A DNA stretch of 64,000 bases, taken from NCBI RefSeq assembly GCF_000749845.1, contig NZ_JQHM01000014.1, forward strand, positions 18,520-82,519. Direction: 5' to 3'. Positions 52,398 through 60,800 of the stretch are shown piece after piece (position 1 is the first letter of the stretch; each line of letters begins with the position of its first letter). The DNA is from Pectobacterium betavasculorum (GTDB lineage Bacteria > Pseudomonadota > Gammaproteobacteria > Enterobacterales > Enterobacteriaceae). A program made the translations under genes and the position numbers. The notes under the pieces were generated by a model. The model saw nothing but the letters and a program-made list of their open reading frames with translations. It searched no databases and was not told where the DNA came from.

Positions 52398-53612
52398 TCA
52401 GGGGGCATCCAGCAATTTGCGCAGCCGTGCCAGATGGGCCAGTGCGACATCTCTGTTTGCCGCAGGCGGCTGCGGTGGAGGAGGCGCTTCACGTGGTTTG
52501 GTGGCAGGAGTTATTTGTGTGTTGTCCCTCTGCCCAGCCCAGGCTCGGAAATCACCACGCAGGGCTTTCTGGATGATGCCAAACAGATAGCCCGCAGGAT
52601 TGCGAATGGTGGTTGTCGTGCAACGGGCATCCCATTCGTCAAGGACGGATTGGTGCAAACTGGGTTCAACCGACTGTAATGCGGCCAGCGCACCGGATTG
52701 CTGCTCAGCCTTGAGTGCCATAAAACGCTCCGGGAAACTCAGCATTCCAAGTTCTTGCGCACGCGGTACTGTAAGTATTTTTTTATTATTTTCTTTTATA
52801 TGTACTGTACTTATGCTCTTCGGATTCCGAAGTGGGTTGATTTTGCTGGCGCTCAGGCCTGATTTGGAATCCGAAGTCAGGTCGCCATTATTCCGAAGAG
52901 GGGGCGTTATACCTTCTTCGGAATTGTGATCGTTCATATCCTGTGGGTAACGTGAATCCATGCGCCAGCCCTGTGCGGCCAGACGCTGCGTCAGCACCTG
53001 CAATCGGGTTGGCAGTACCTGGCCGCTGAGCATCGAGTCCTGGGACATCTCCTGTAGCGTATACATGCCGACACGCTGGACAGATTTGCTGGCATGAACC
53101 AGAGACTGGCTGACCAGCGCCAGGTAGTCGGCGTCAAGCTGGATTGCCTCATAGGGCGTGAGTGGCTCATCATGCAGGACATAGAGGTTGCCCAGAATGC
53201 GGCCTGTTCGTGGATCACGTCTGCGTCTGACCAGGCTGATCCATCGGGTCAGGCGCAGCATCGTCAGGGTGCGTGCGACTGTTTCGTGAGACGCTTTGGC
53301 CGCGCACGGCATGGAAGCGAGCCAGGGGGCGAGCTGATCGTACGTTGGCATCGCGGTGATACCATCTTCTGCGAGCATCAACCGGAAAACTTGCCAGCCG
53401 TTGCGTTCAAGCGGGGTGAGTCGCCCGTCCATCAGTAGTGCCCGTGGCACACTGTCGTGGTGGTTGCCGCTAAAGAGGAAACCATCCGTTGCCGCAGGCG
53501 ATGAGGCGGATTGAACCGGCTTCGCAGATTGCGGTTGCAGACGGGAGAAAGCCTGGTCGAACAGCTCATTCAGCCGGATGGGGCCGTTTGTGCGTGGCTG
53601 GCCACCCGTCAT
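52398..53612 (-). CDS. STY4528-family pathogenicity-island replication protein
   Basis: 404 residues. SVPRALLMDGRLTPLERNGWQVFRLML and LTMLRLTRWISLVRRRRDPRTG form winged-helix-like DNA-binding parts typical of STY4528 proteins. A low-complexity Asn/Ser-rich middle (~225-285) separates them from a C-terminal IRNPAGYLFGIIQKALRGDF helical segment. Likely initiator or primosome-loader of the ICE. Start overlaps the DUF2857 stop (ATGA). The middle is encoded by an AT-rich run next to repeated TTCCGAA words. Confidence 0.85.
   Translation of the reverse strand: MTGGQPRTNGPIRLNELFDQAFSRLQPQSAKPVQSASSPAATDGFLFSGNHHDSVPRALLMDGRLTPLERNGWQVFRLMLAEDGITAMPTYDQLAPWLASMPCAAKASHETVARTLTMLRLTRWISLVRRRRDPRTGRILGNLYVLHDEPLTPYEAIQLDADYLALVSQSLVHASKSVQRVGMYTLQEMSQDSMLSGQVLPTRLQVLTQRLAAQGWRMDSRYPQDMNDHNSEEGITPPLRNNGDLTSDSKSGLSASKINPLRNPKSISTVHIKENNKKILTVPRAQELGMLSFPERFMALKAEQQSGALAALQSVEPSLHQSVLDEWDARCTTTTIRNPAGYLFGIIQKALRGDFRAWAGQRDNTQITPATKPREAPPPPQPPAANRDVALAHLARLRKLLDAP
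52772..52924. repeat. Iteron-like TTCCGAAG cluster beside an AT-rich run
   Basis: ATTCCGAAG at 52824-52832 and 52890-52898, AATCCGAAG at 52868-52876, and the inverse CTTCGGAAT at 52916-52924; the first copy is half of a CTTCGGA-t-TCCGAAG palindrome (52818-52832). An AT-rich stretch (52772-52812) adjoins. All lie inside the STY4528-type coding sequence. Confidence 0.55.
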
Positions 53613-54187
53613 CTGGTCTGCCCTTCATCAATCCATCCGCGTATGGCACTCCAGATAACGGACAGCGGCAGATCCGTGGCTTCGGCAAGTTCCGCTGCGA
53701 TATCCAGCATCTCCATATCGTCATTGAGTGCCACTTTTTGTGACTTGACTGCAGCAGACCAGCGGTGCCACAGATTGGTATCCTGCTCTTCGGTCAGAAC
53801 CGGATGGCGACCTTTCCTTTTTGGCAATCCGATCACACTGCGGCGCAACGCGATTTCCTGATGGGTGAGCCCGAAGAACTTGCTGATAAGTTCGGTACTG
53901 GCACCCAGGCGCAGAAGCCGGTCGATTCTGGCGACTTCCTCGGTTACATCGTCGACCTGATGCAGGAGGCGACGCAGCACATCTCGGTTGACCACGACGG
54001 AGCACCAGGACACGTTAGCGTTGGCCAACACGCTTGCCATGGCAGGATGTTTCAGTGCGTCAAGGTCAGTGTCATCGAATCCCATGGACTTGGCTCTGCG
54101 CAATTGGCCATTGCGCAGATCATGCAGTGCCTGTGCGATGACAGCCTGATTGAGAGGGTGTGGACCGGTCATGGCTGTGATCCTCAT
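53609..54187 (-). CDS. DUF2857-family ICE protein
   Basis: 192 residues. NQAVIAQALHDLRNGQLRRAKSMGF, then VDDVTEEVARIDRLLRLGAS and FFGLTHQEIALRRSVIGLP (helix-turn-helix-like) match DUF2857, possibly a transcription factor. Overlaps ParB (ATGA) and the STY4528-type gene by 4 bases each, so the block is one operon. Confidence 0.82.
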   Translation of the reverse strand: MRITAMTGPHPLNQAVIAQALHDLRNGQLRRAKSMGFDDTDLDALKHPAMASVLANANVSWCSVVVNRDVLRRLLHQVDDVTEEVARIDRLLRLGASTELISKFFGLTHQEIALRRSVIGLPKRKGRHPVLTEEQDTNLWHRWSAAVKSQKVALNDDMEMLDIAAELAEATDLPLSVIWSAIRGWIDEGQTR

Positions 54188-55908
54188 GATCCGGGAATGA
54201 CGTCGCCGTCATCCTGTGTGTCGTTCTCAATGTCGATCAGCCTGCGGGTCAGCCGTAGCAATCGGAACATCTTCACCAGTGCGCTGTCATTGAGCCGCTG
54301 TGTTGCATCGTTTGCGTCATTGCTCGCGTCCAATATTCCCTGCAACAAATGCCCGAGTAGCCCAAACCGGATCGAAGACGCGGTATCTGAAAGCGGATGT
54401 GTGGCGGGCAGATAGGGGGCGCTCAGGGCGTGCAGCAGCGCCAGCACCATGGATGCTGACGTATCTGTGTTGGAACGGTCATCGGCGCATTTGCAACTGA
54501 ATCCGATGCCATTTTCGTATGGCTCAATAGCATCTTGCGCACCGACTTCATGGGCGATTTCTGCGGCAAACTGCGCAATATGGGTGCGTAGTCGAGAAGG
54601 TTCATCCAGTGATGCCTCAATGTGCCAGATATCGGTGATCGGATACAGGCTATCAGCCTGGATAGGGATGGATTGCAAGACATTGCGTTCGAAGTCTGGC
54701 AGGGCCTCGCCAGTATGGCCGGCGACCAGCCGCTGAATCGACTGCAGCCGTTCGGTTGTGCCAGCAGGAGAAACAACATGCTGTTGCAGTAGCGTGGCAT
54801 GCTCGTCGTTTCCTGCCGCAGATTTGTCTTGCGAGGTGCGGTCAACAGGTTCAGACGGGGGCGATGCCGGTTGTGCAGACGCCTTTCTGGTTGTTGATGG
54901 CTCGATGTTTCTGGGCGACGTGGATTCCGATGTAACGCCGGGCGGCGTGACGGGTAATGGCGTTTTCTCTTGCAGCGTCGATGCCCCAGGTTCAGCCGAT
55001 GGTGCTTCATTGCTGAGTAACTGCCAACGCCGATCGGTGTCGGTGATCTCGAATGCCAGCGTGTCGTATTCCATCTCCAGCAGATCGGCCATTTGTCCAA
55101 TCAACTCATCCTGTACGCGCTGGGCACTGAAATTGCCCGGTGTGCTGTCGAACATCACCAACACATCCTGGAACAAGGTGGTGAAGTCGATGTGGTGGTG
55201 TGTGTTGGTGCTGCGAGTGGACCAGGCCCGTTCAGCAGCACGTCGCAGGCTGGTCAACTGCTCGACCTGATGCCTTCCCAGCCCGGCATAAAGCACAGTA
55301 GGGATGGCCGGAAGCAAGTATTGAATGGCCTCTTGCATGCGACTGATATGGGGCTGGGGGACAGGGTAGCCATCGGCCTTGAGGCGGCGGGCCAGCTCTG
55401 ATTGTGACAGTGATTTCCCGGTCTCTTCTTCATAAAGCTCCCGTGCTTTATTGACGCCCAGGGCACGTTCAATAAATGACAGGCCACCGTGCAGCTCGTT
55501 CTCAGCCAGATGCCCCGTTAATGCGATGATTTCACCGCGTTCCGGCCATGGGCGGAACAGGCATGGAATGCGGAAAAAGCGTTCATCCCTGGTCTCAGTC
55601 CAGAGTTCGCGCAGGATCGAGAGTCTGGTATTGCCTCCGTTGCGAATGATATAGCCCTTTGCCCCTGGGCGCTGAGTGATGGAGGGCGGTGAGTCGAGTC
55701 CGCGCTCGCGTATTGAGGCTTTGATCTCGTCGTAGAGCGGGTTGCGCGTTAGTCGTGGATCAAGCTCATATGGTGATAGCTCATCGAGCGTGATAACCAT
55801 TGCAGTTTCTGCAATAGGTGCGCTCAACACCTCTGCAATGGGTGCTTTGCTCGTGAAGCCTTCGCTCAGAAGTTTGCTGGCAAGGTCTTGTACGGAAATA
55901 TCAGGCAT
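54184..55908 (-). CDS. parB: ParB-family partition protein, PFGI-1 class (TIGR03764)
   Basis: ATG at 55908 (MPDISVQDLASKLLSEGF) is preferred; the open frame extends upstream. ParB/Srx-like domain: LDELSPYELDPRLTRNPLYDEIKASIRERGL and IIRNGGNTRLSILREL, then GHLAENELHGGLSFIERALG and a helix-turn-helix (SLSQSELARRLKADGYPV). The C-terminal ~300 residues include a disordered linker (~310-390) and a family-specific domain. Works with the adjacent ParA for ICE stability. Confidence 0.9.
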   Translation of the reverse strand: MPDISVQDLASKLLSEGFTSKAPIAEVLSAPIAETAMVITLDELSPYELDPRLTRNPLYDEIKASIRERGLDSPPSITQRPGAKGYIIRNGGNTRLSILRELWTETRDERFFRIPCLFRPWPERGEIIALTGHLAENELHGGLSFIERALGVNKARELYEEETGKSLSQSELARRLKADGYPVPQPHISRMQEAIQYLLPAIPTVLYAGLGRHQVEQLTSLRRAAERAWSTRSTNTHHHIDFTTLFQDVLVMFDSTPGNFSAQRVQDELIGQMADLLEMEYDTLAFEITDTDRRWQLLSNEAPSAEPGASTLQEKTPLPVTPPGVTSESTSPRNIEPSTTRKASAQPASPPSEPVDRTSQDKSAAGNDEHATLLQQHVVSPAGTTERLQSIQRLVAGHTGEALPDFERNVLQSIPIQADSLYPITDIWHIEASLDEPSRLRTHIAQFAAEIAHEVGAQDAIEPYENGIGFSCKCADDRSNTDTSASMVLALLHALSAPYLPATHPLSDTASSIRFGLLGHLLQGILDASNDANDATQRLNDSALVKMFRLLRLTRRLIDIENDTQDDGDVIPGS

Positions 55909-56161
55909 GGTGGCCTCCCTTGTCAGGAGAGGATTCGTCAGTAGCAAACTGGTGTTGTGTTCGCCGTAGTAAGGCGCGCGCATTACGCCCGGCACGATAG
56001 TCGCTAGCTGTCGAACTGGTGAAGATCGGTGGCATACCAGACTTGGTGAACTTCAAATGCCCACCAGAGGTACGCACAACCTCCCAGCCTTCTTGCAGTG
56101 CGTATTCGATCAGCGGTAGTAGTTGCTTGTGGCCTTTAGCCAGTTCACGAGCATTTGACAT
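55901..56161 (-). CDS. HicA-like small protein between ParA and ParB
   Basis: ATG at 56161 (MSNARELAKGHKQLLPLIEYALQEGW). 86 residues with EGWEVVRTSGGHLKFTKSG, the G-HxKF core of HicA-type dsRBD-fold mRNA-interferase proteins. No HicB antitoxin follows. Its position inside the par operon, overlapping ParA by 17 and ParB by 8 bases, suggests a conserved ICE gene rather than a free toxin. Confidence 0.7.
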   Translation of the reverse strand: MSNARELAKGHKQLLPLIEYALQEGWEVVRTSGGHLKFTKSGMPPIFTSSTASDYRAGRNARALLRRTQHQFATDESSPDKGGHHA

Positions 56162-57008
56162 GGGCATGCCCTCCGCTGGTTTTTCCTGTGACCAGTGCGA
56201 ACTGCTCACGCCACTGGGGCAGCAATTCGGTTGCCAGACTGCACATGATTTCTCGCGCAGAGCGGGTCTGGCGACCATAAGGCCTGATACGCTCAACGCG
56301 ATGTGCCGGCAGACCGCGAGTCGCTGCATGGGGAAACGCTTCAATTGCGGGTATCTCGGTGTCCAGAATGTGGATGCCCGCTTGCTCCTGAAAAATCAGG
56401 CGCAAGGTTTTCTGGATCATACGGGCATTGGACGACACGGCTGGCACGCGATTGATCAGCAGGTGTAGCGGTGGGGGTGTAATGCCCAGATTACGATAAG
56501 GCGCGATGTCCGCGATCAGTTGCAAGGTTCCCCGACGTAGCTCCCGGGCGGCGAGTATTTCTGGCGTGACAGGCGAAATGGCTTGTTGCGATGCCAGTAA
56601 TGCCATCTCCAGCAAGACGGTGTGTGCTCCCTGCGTATCAATAACAACGAGGTCGTAGTGTGGCTGGAATACAGGCAATAAGTTGTGCAGCCTCAGCCTG
56701 CCGTCCGGAGCGTGAAGCAGCAGCGTGTGCAAATGCCGGTGTTCATCGTTGGATAGCACAAGGTCCAGACGATCAATGGTGGTACGAGAGACAATCTTTC
56801 CCAGGTCCTGCTCGTTGAATGCCAGTAGTTCATAAATGCCGCCAGGGGCGTGGCTCAGCATCTCATAGTAAGAGGACAGCGTAGGCTGCATATCGAGATC
56901 GAGTAGGAGTACGCGCAATCCTGCATCGGCAACGAAACTTCCTAGGTTGGCTGCAATGGTTGTTTTACCCACGCCACCTTTTGTCGAAATAACAGAAATC
57001 ACCTGCAT
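56145..57008 (-). CDS. parA: ParA/Soj-family partition ATPase
   Basis: 287 residues. Deviant Walker A STKGGVGKTT (8-17), then LLLDLDMQPTLSSYYEML and DLVVIDTQGAHT (Walker B). Moves or anchors the excised or replicating element, and is part of the soj-type stability function of PAPI-1-like ICEs. Its SD (GGAG) lies in a stem with CTGCTCC (57012-57041). Confidence 0.93.
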   Translation of the reverse strand: MQVISVISTKGGVGKTTIAANLGSFVADAGLRVLLLDLDMQPTLSSYYEMLSHAPGGIYELLAFNEQDLGKIVSRTTIDRLDLVLSNDEHRHLHTLLLHAPDGRLRLHNLLPVFQPHYDLVVIDTQGAHTVLLEMALLASQQAISPVTPEILAARELRRGTLQLIADIAPYRNLGITPPPLHLLINRVPAVSSNARMIQKTLRLIFQEQAGIHILDTEIPAIEAFPHAATRGLPAHRVERIRPYGRQTRSAREIMCSLATELLPQWREQFALVTGKTSGGHAHVKCS

Positions 57009-57011
57009 GGT

Positions 57012-57041
57012 CTGCTCCTGGTTATGAGTGACTGGGAGCAG
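57012..57041 (-). promoter_or_regulatory. Stem sequestering the parA SD
   Basis: CTGCTCC (57041-57035 on minus) pairs with GGAGCAG (57018-57012), 16-base loop. GGAG is the parA SD; the outer base abuts the alpA stop (57042). Ribosomes finishing alpA would open the stem. Confidence 0.5.
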
Positions 57042-57254
57042 TCAGGCGCGTTCTTTGAGACGATCAGTGATCCACTGATCGATTTCGGCAGAGTCCCATC
57101 CGACGGCGCGGACGCCGAGGCGCAGAGCCTTGGGAAACTTACCCTCCTTCATCAAATTATAAATATGAGCCCTTTTAAAGCCGGTTTTGGCTTCAACTTC
57201 AGCCCGACGCAGGATGCGACGCTCTGGAACGGGAACAGTGTTCTGTTGGAACAT
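57042..57254 (-). CDS. AlpA-family transcriptional regulator
   Basis: ATG at 57254 has AAGGAG 8 bases upstream. 70 residues: RILRRAEVEAKTGFKRAHIY then NLMKEGKFPKALRLGVRAVG and WDSAEIDQWI, the AlpA/excisionase-like winged helix. It sits first in the par-rep operon as in many ICEs, where such proteins control excision or this operon. Confidence 0.9.
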   Translation of the reverse strand: MFQQNTVPVPERRILRRAEVEAKTGFKRAHIYNLMKEGKFPKALRLGVRAVGWDSAEIDQWITDRLKERA

Positions 57255-57301
57255 GACAGTCACTCCTTAATGCTTGGTAGCGCTTATTGAGGGTGACTGC
57301 C
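57255..57301 (-). promoter_or_regulatory. Inverted repeat around the alpA SD
   Basis: CAGTCAC on the minus strand (57299-57293 complement) and GTGACTG (57063-type copy at 57263-57257) are inverse copies flanking the AAGGAG; the right copy touches the ATG. Could be an operator for AlpA or an RNA stem. Confidence 0.45.
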
Positions 57302-57691
57302 ATTAAATAGACACCATCGATAAGCCACATCAAACAATAGGGACGAGCGGGTCACCGCTTTCTTGTCGCAACAAGCACGACATTTGATTTAAGCCAAAAC
57401 CTACTTGCCCCAAAAAGTGACAATATTGGTTATCACTTCCAACCGATAAAGCATGCATCTGATCAAACCTTTCAATGCATAAAAATGAGCAGGCGAAATA
57501 TTTTGATTGTTGTTTGCCTGTGGACGAAAAATGTCTGAGATTGATTTTTGTTTGATGTTGACACGCGCTTCAAGCCTTGGGAACTATACGAGATCGTTCA
57601 CTAAAGCTGTGTAGCAAGCATTTTTGTGCAATAGAAGGACTGTTTTTTGTCATGAAAGTGACAAAAAAAGTCCTTTTGTTTCATGATAGTG
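57302..57691. other. AT-rich intergenic region, right edge of the ICE core
   Basis: About 390 bp with no gene seen on either strand. It should contain the promoter of the alpA-par-rep operon. Other than the terminator-like hairpin at 57637-57673, I see no long repeat and no tRNA end. Confidence 0.5.
57637..57673. terminator. Terminator-like hairpin after the LysR gene
   Basis: GGACTGTTTTTTGTCA (57637-57652) against TGACAAAAAAAGTCC (57659-57673), 6-base loop, one mismatch/bulge; followed by TTTTG on the plus strand. Suits termination from either side. Confidence 0.65.
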
Positions 57692-58618
57692 TCACAGTGT
57701 TCGGGGAGGTGGGGCGTGCGGCAAAGTTGGCATTTCTCCGATTGCGATAGCCTGGTTGATAAATCGAACCAGCTCTGCTGAGCGTTCTCTTTCTGCTGTT
57801 ACGACAAACGTAGCTGTGCTGGGAATATTGTCTGCTGCTTCTCGGATAATGACATTTGGATGGTTATAGAGAGCAATTTGGGATGCCAGCCCGATACCGA
57901 TTCCATAGCCTGCTGCAACTAACATGATCATGGGTTCATGCCCTGAAACATACTCGGCAATGTTTGGTGTGGGGAGTGACGGATTGCTGAACAAATGTCG
58001 AGTCAGGTTATATCCACCAGTGCACTGTTCGGGGCGGCAAAGCACTAGCGGATAGCGAAGTATCTCGGCGTCAGAGATTTTTTCTTGTGAGAGTAACGGG
58101 TGATGAGTTGGGATCGCAATGGCTGGGCGCTCCGTCCATACAACCTCTTTGAGATATCCCGGTATGATTGAATTATCGACAGTAAAACCAACATCGATTT
58201 GATCGTGGCTGATTGCCAGTAACATCTCGCTGACGGTCATTTCCGTGATCCTAATCTCTGTGCTCGGCTCTTCTTCACGGCAACGAGCGAGCAGTGTTGT
58301 CAGCCTTGGTGGAGCCAGACTGTCTGCAAGTCCAATACGCAGTCGGCCACGGTAGCCTTGCGAGGCTGAGTTGACCCGTGTTTGAGCATTCTCTATAAAG
58401 GCAATGATGCGTTGAGCCTCTTCGCGAAACACTTCTCCTGGCCAGGTCAGCCTGATACGTCCTTTGGACCGATGAAGCAGTTGAACCCCCAGATGGTTCT
58501 CCAGTTCCTTGATGGCTCGGGATAAAGGGGATGGTTCGATATGAACTCTGGCCGCAGCTCGGGTGAAACTTTGTTCTTCTGCAACGATCAGGAAATACCG
58601 CAGGTAGCGTATCCTCAT
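57692..58618 (-). CDS. LysR-family transcriptional regulator
   Basis: ATG at 58618 has AAAGGAG 8 bases upstream (an in-frame ATG lies at 58642). 308 residues. N-terminal HTH: RYLRYFLIVAEEQSFTRAAA then PLSRAIKELENHLGVQLLHR. C-terminal periplasmic-binding-fold sensor (GRLRIGLADSL..., MIMLVAAGYGIGIGL). The target is unknown; no divergent partner gene remains upstream. Confidence 0.92.
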   Translation of the reverse strand: MRIRYLRYFLIVAEEQSFTRAAARVHIEPSPLSRAIKELENHLGVQLLHRSKGRIRLTWPGEVFREEAQRIIAFIENAQTRVNSASQGYRGRLRIGLADSLAPPRLTTLLARCREEEPSTEIRITEMTVSEMLLAISHDQIDVGFTVDNSIIPGYLKEVVWTERPAIAIPTHHPLLSQEKISDAEILRYPLVLCRPEQCTGGYNLTRHLFSNPSLPTPNIAEYVSGHEPMIMLVAAGYGIGIGLASQIALYNHPNVIIREAADNIPSTATFVVTAERERSAELVRFINQAIAIGEMPTLPHAPPPRTL

Positions 58619-58639
58619 ATTTTCATACTCCTTTCTTTC

Positions 58640-59112
58640 CATTGGGTATTGATTCCTTTTTATGGAGGAAGGCTCCGCCACGCGAATAGGACTTATTCGT
58701 GTGTTTGGGCTGTCTTTTGCGGGGCACCCCACGTTGAATGCAGCCTCAACTGGTTGTGAGGGTTTAGGGCATTTCAATAGCTTGCTGAACCGAGTTTTTC
58801 TTAGGGGGCAGGTGCGGAAAACGAGCAGATCAACCCGGCTGTGGAGCATCGCTAATGCTAAGGCTGCTTCTTATGGGGTTTTGTTCACACGTTGCGTGTT
58901 TCTGTCTCTGGATGTAGTGGGGTAGAGCTGATGAGGTCTGGCGCTTGCCTGTGATGGGTTACAGCATGGATCGCCCTAGGTTGTTGTTCCTTCCGATGAG
59001 TTAAGAAAGCCGGTGAATGCGTTGTCAAGTTGGTCGAGTCCGAGGCAGCGGCCGACGTCGGTCAATGACAGGTTGTAAGCGATGATGTAACAATACGTTT
59101 TCTATTCGTGGT
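58640..59112. other. Intergenic region with a possible coding remnant
   Basis: About 470 bp without an intact gene. On the minus strand 59095-58979 reads YCYIIAYNLSLTDVGRCLGL then DQLDNAFTGFLNSSEGTTT and stop, protein-like but with no start; it may be the tail of a lost gene. Confidence 0.4.
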
Positions 59113-59130
59113 CCACGCTGATCAGCGTGG
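59113..59130. promoter_or_regulatory. Perfect 18-bp palindrome upstream of the clipped gene
   Basis: CCACGCTGATCAGCGTGG is fully self-complementary and lies 38 bases before the preferred start at 59168. Operator or hairpin. Confidence 0.5.
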
Positions 59131-59167
59131 TGTACAAACAATGAACAATTCTGAATGTGGGTTTCGG

Positions 59168-59653
59168 ATGAGTACTTTCGATAGCAATCATAAAAATATA
59201 ATCGCTGCTTTCATGGCATTGAAGAATAAGGCCACTCTTTTGGAAAAGCACACGCTGCGCGGGAATTACCAGATAAACAAGAATCGCCTGCCGTTCATCG
59301 AGGTGCGTAACTATTATGCAAGCCTCAGGCATGTGTGCGATCTACCGATTATATTTATGATGAATGAAGAGTTATCTAATACCGCTGCGAGGCATCTTTG
59401 TCCCGAACTGTTGAGTGAGCTTCTCAAGGAACAGCATCTGACACTTGACGTTCAGGTCGATGGCAAGCCTGCTTCGCTGGAGCATGAAGATTTTGAAGCC
59501 TCGTTGTCCGATATTAGGGCATTGTTCTGTGATCGTATCAATGGGATGGTAGGAAGTTTGATGCTAGATTTCACCGTTTCTGTATTTTCCTGTTTCGAAC
59601 ACTGGATAACGAAACTGTACGACGGCTACGCCGAGAAATTGGAGGCTGAGTGA
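59168..59653 (+). CDS. Hypothetical protein clipped at its C-terminus by an IS3-family element
   Basis: Start taken at ATG 59168 with GGG six bases upstream; ATG 59141 is possible. About 161 residues, soluble, no family recognised (MSTFDSNHKNIIAAFMALKN at the start). The TGA stop is the first three bases of the inserted IS. Removing the IS and one GAG copy restores the frame to IVRPLLALM and a TAA after 60871. The intact protein was therefore only ~9 residues longer and may still work. Confidence 0.6.
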   Translation: MSTFDSNHKNIIAAFMALKNKATLLEKHTLRGNYQINKNRLPFIEVRNYYASLRHVCDLPIIFMMNEELSNTAARHLCPELLSELLKEQHLTLDVQVDGKPASLEHEDFEASLSDIRALFCDRINGMVGSLMLDFTVSVFSCFEHWITKLYDGYAEKLEAE

Positions 59654-59679
59654 CCTGCCCCCGGGATTAGATACAACCT

Positions 59680-60513
59680 TCAGTTAGTAATGTCGGTTGG
59701 TTTTTCTTCATATTTCCTGTTTCGCCAGTCCGTTGCGAATTCAGCTGGTGTCTGGTAATCCAGCGATGAATGGGGACGGCACTCGTTATAATCCTGCCGC
59801 CAGTCATTAATCGTTTTCCGGGCATGAAGAATATCGCTGAACCAGTGTTCATTCAGACACTCATCGCGAAAGTGTCCGTTAAAACTCTCAATAAATCCGT
59901 TCTGCGTTGGCTTACCTGGCTGGATAAGCCGTAGTTCCACACTATGCTCAAAGGCCCATTGTTCGAGCGCGCGGCAGGTAAATTCCGGGCCCTGATCGGT
60001 TCTTATTGTCGTCGGATACCCCCGAAACAACGCGATGCTGTCCAGAATACGCGTGACCTGAACGCCTGAAATACCGAAAGCAGCGGTGATCGTCAGACAC
60101 TCCTTCGTGAAATCATCCACACAGGTCAGGCACTTGATCCTGCGACCGTTGGCCAGTGCGTCCATAACGAAATCCATCGACCATGTAAGGTTCGGTGCAT
60201 CCGGGCGCAGAAGCGGAAACCGTTCGGTCGCCAGCCCTTTACGGCGTCGTCTGCGTTTTACGCTCAGTCCATTAAGGTGGTAAATACGGTATACCCGCTT
60301 GTGATTGACGTGAAGACCCTCCCTACGCAGCAACTGCCAGATGCGCCGATAACCAAAACGTCTGCGTTCAAGCGCCAGCTCAGTAATACGCCCTGATAAA
60401 TGTGCATCAGCAGCCGGACGCTGAGCATCATAACGGCAGGTCGACAGGGACAAACCTGTAAGCCGGCAGGCACGACGTTGCGACAGACCGGTCGCATCAC
60501 ACATCAACACCAC
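59680..60513 (-). CDS. IS3-family transposase orfB (integrase core)
   Basis: 277 residues from ATG 60513; the frame begins further upstream, as orfB is normally made as an orfAB fusion by -1 frameshifting. HTH_21-like N-terminus, then the rve DDE core: WSMDFVMDAL (D), RTDQGPEFTC (D), GFIESFNGHFRDECLN (E). Intact. Confidence 0.93.
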   Translation of the reverse strand: MVLMCDATGLSQRRACRLTGLSLSTCRYDAQRPAADAHLSGRITELALERRRFGYRRIWQLLRREGLHVNHKRVYRIYHLNGLSVKRRRRRKGLATERFPLLRPDAPNLTWSMDFVMDALANGRRIKCLTCVDDFTKECLTITAAFGISGVQVTRILDSIALFRGYPTTIRTDQGPEFTCRALEQWAFEHSVELRLIQPGKPTQNGFIESFNGHFRDECLNEHWFSDILHARKTINDWRQDYNECRPHSSLDYQTPAEFATDWRNRKYEEKPTDITN

Positions 60514-60536
60514 GGCTTCCCGCTTCTGGCCTGTCG

Positions 60537-60800
60537 TCAGTACTTTCGCCCCAGAGCCACCTGAAGCGCCTCCTTATCCAGCATGGCTTCGGCAAGCAGC
60601 TTCTTGAGCCTGGCGTTCTCTTCCTCAAGCGACTTCAGGCGCTTAACCTCGGGCACCTCCATACCGCCATACTTCTTACGCCAGGTGTAAAAGGTGGCGT
60701 CGGAAATGGCGTGCTTACGGCAGAGCTCACGGGCAGAAACCCCGGCTTCAGCCTCGCGGAGGATACTGATGATCTGTTCGTCGGAAAAACGCTTCTTCAT
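60537..60800 (-). CDS. IS3-family transposase orfA
   Basis: 87 residues. MKKRFSDEQIISILREAEAG, a helix-turn-helix (ARELCRKHAISDATFYTWRK) and a leucine-zipper-like tail (LKSLEEENARLKKLLAEAML). Ends in GRKY and TGA where the -1 shift to orfB would occur. Confidence 0.93.
   Translation of the reverse strand: MKKRFSDEQIISILREAEAGVSARELCRKHAISDATFYTWRKKYGGMEVPEVKRLKSLEEENARLKKLLAEAMLDKEALQVALGRKY

Noticed and set aside
58662..58925. 87-codon plus-strand frame divergent from the LysR gene
   Set aside because: Residue mix is not protein-like, no family resemblance and no SD at the start; read as non-coding.
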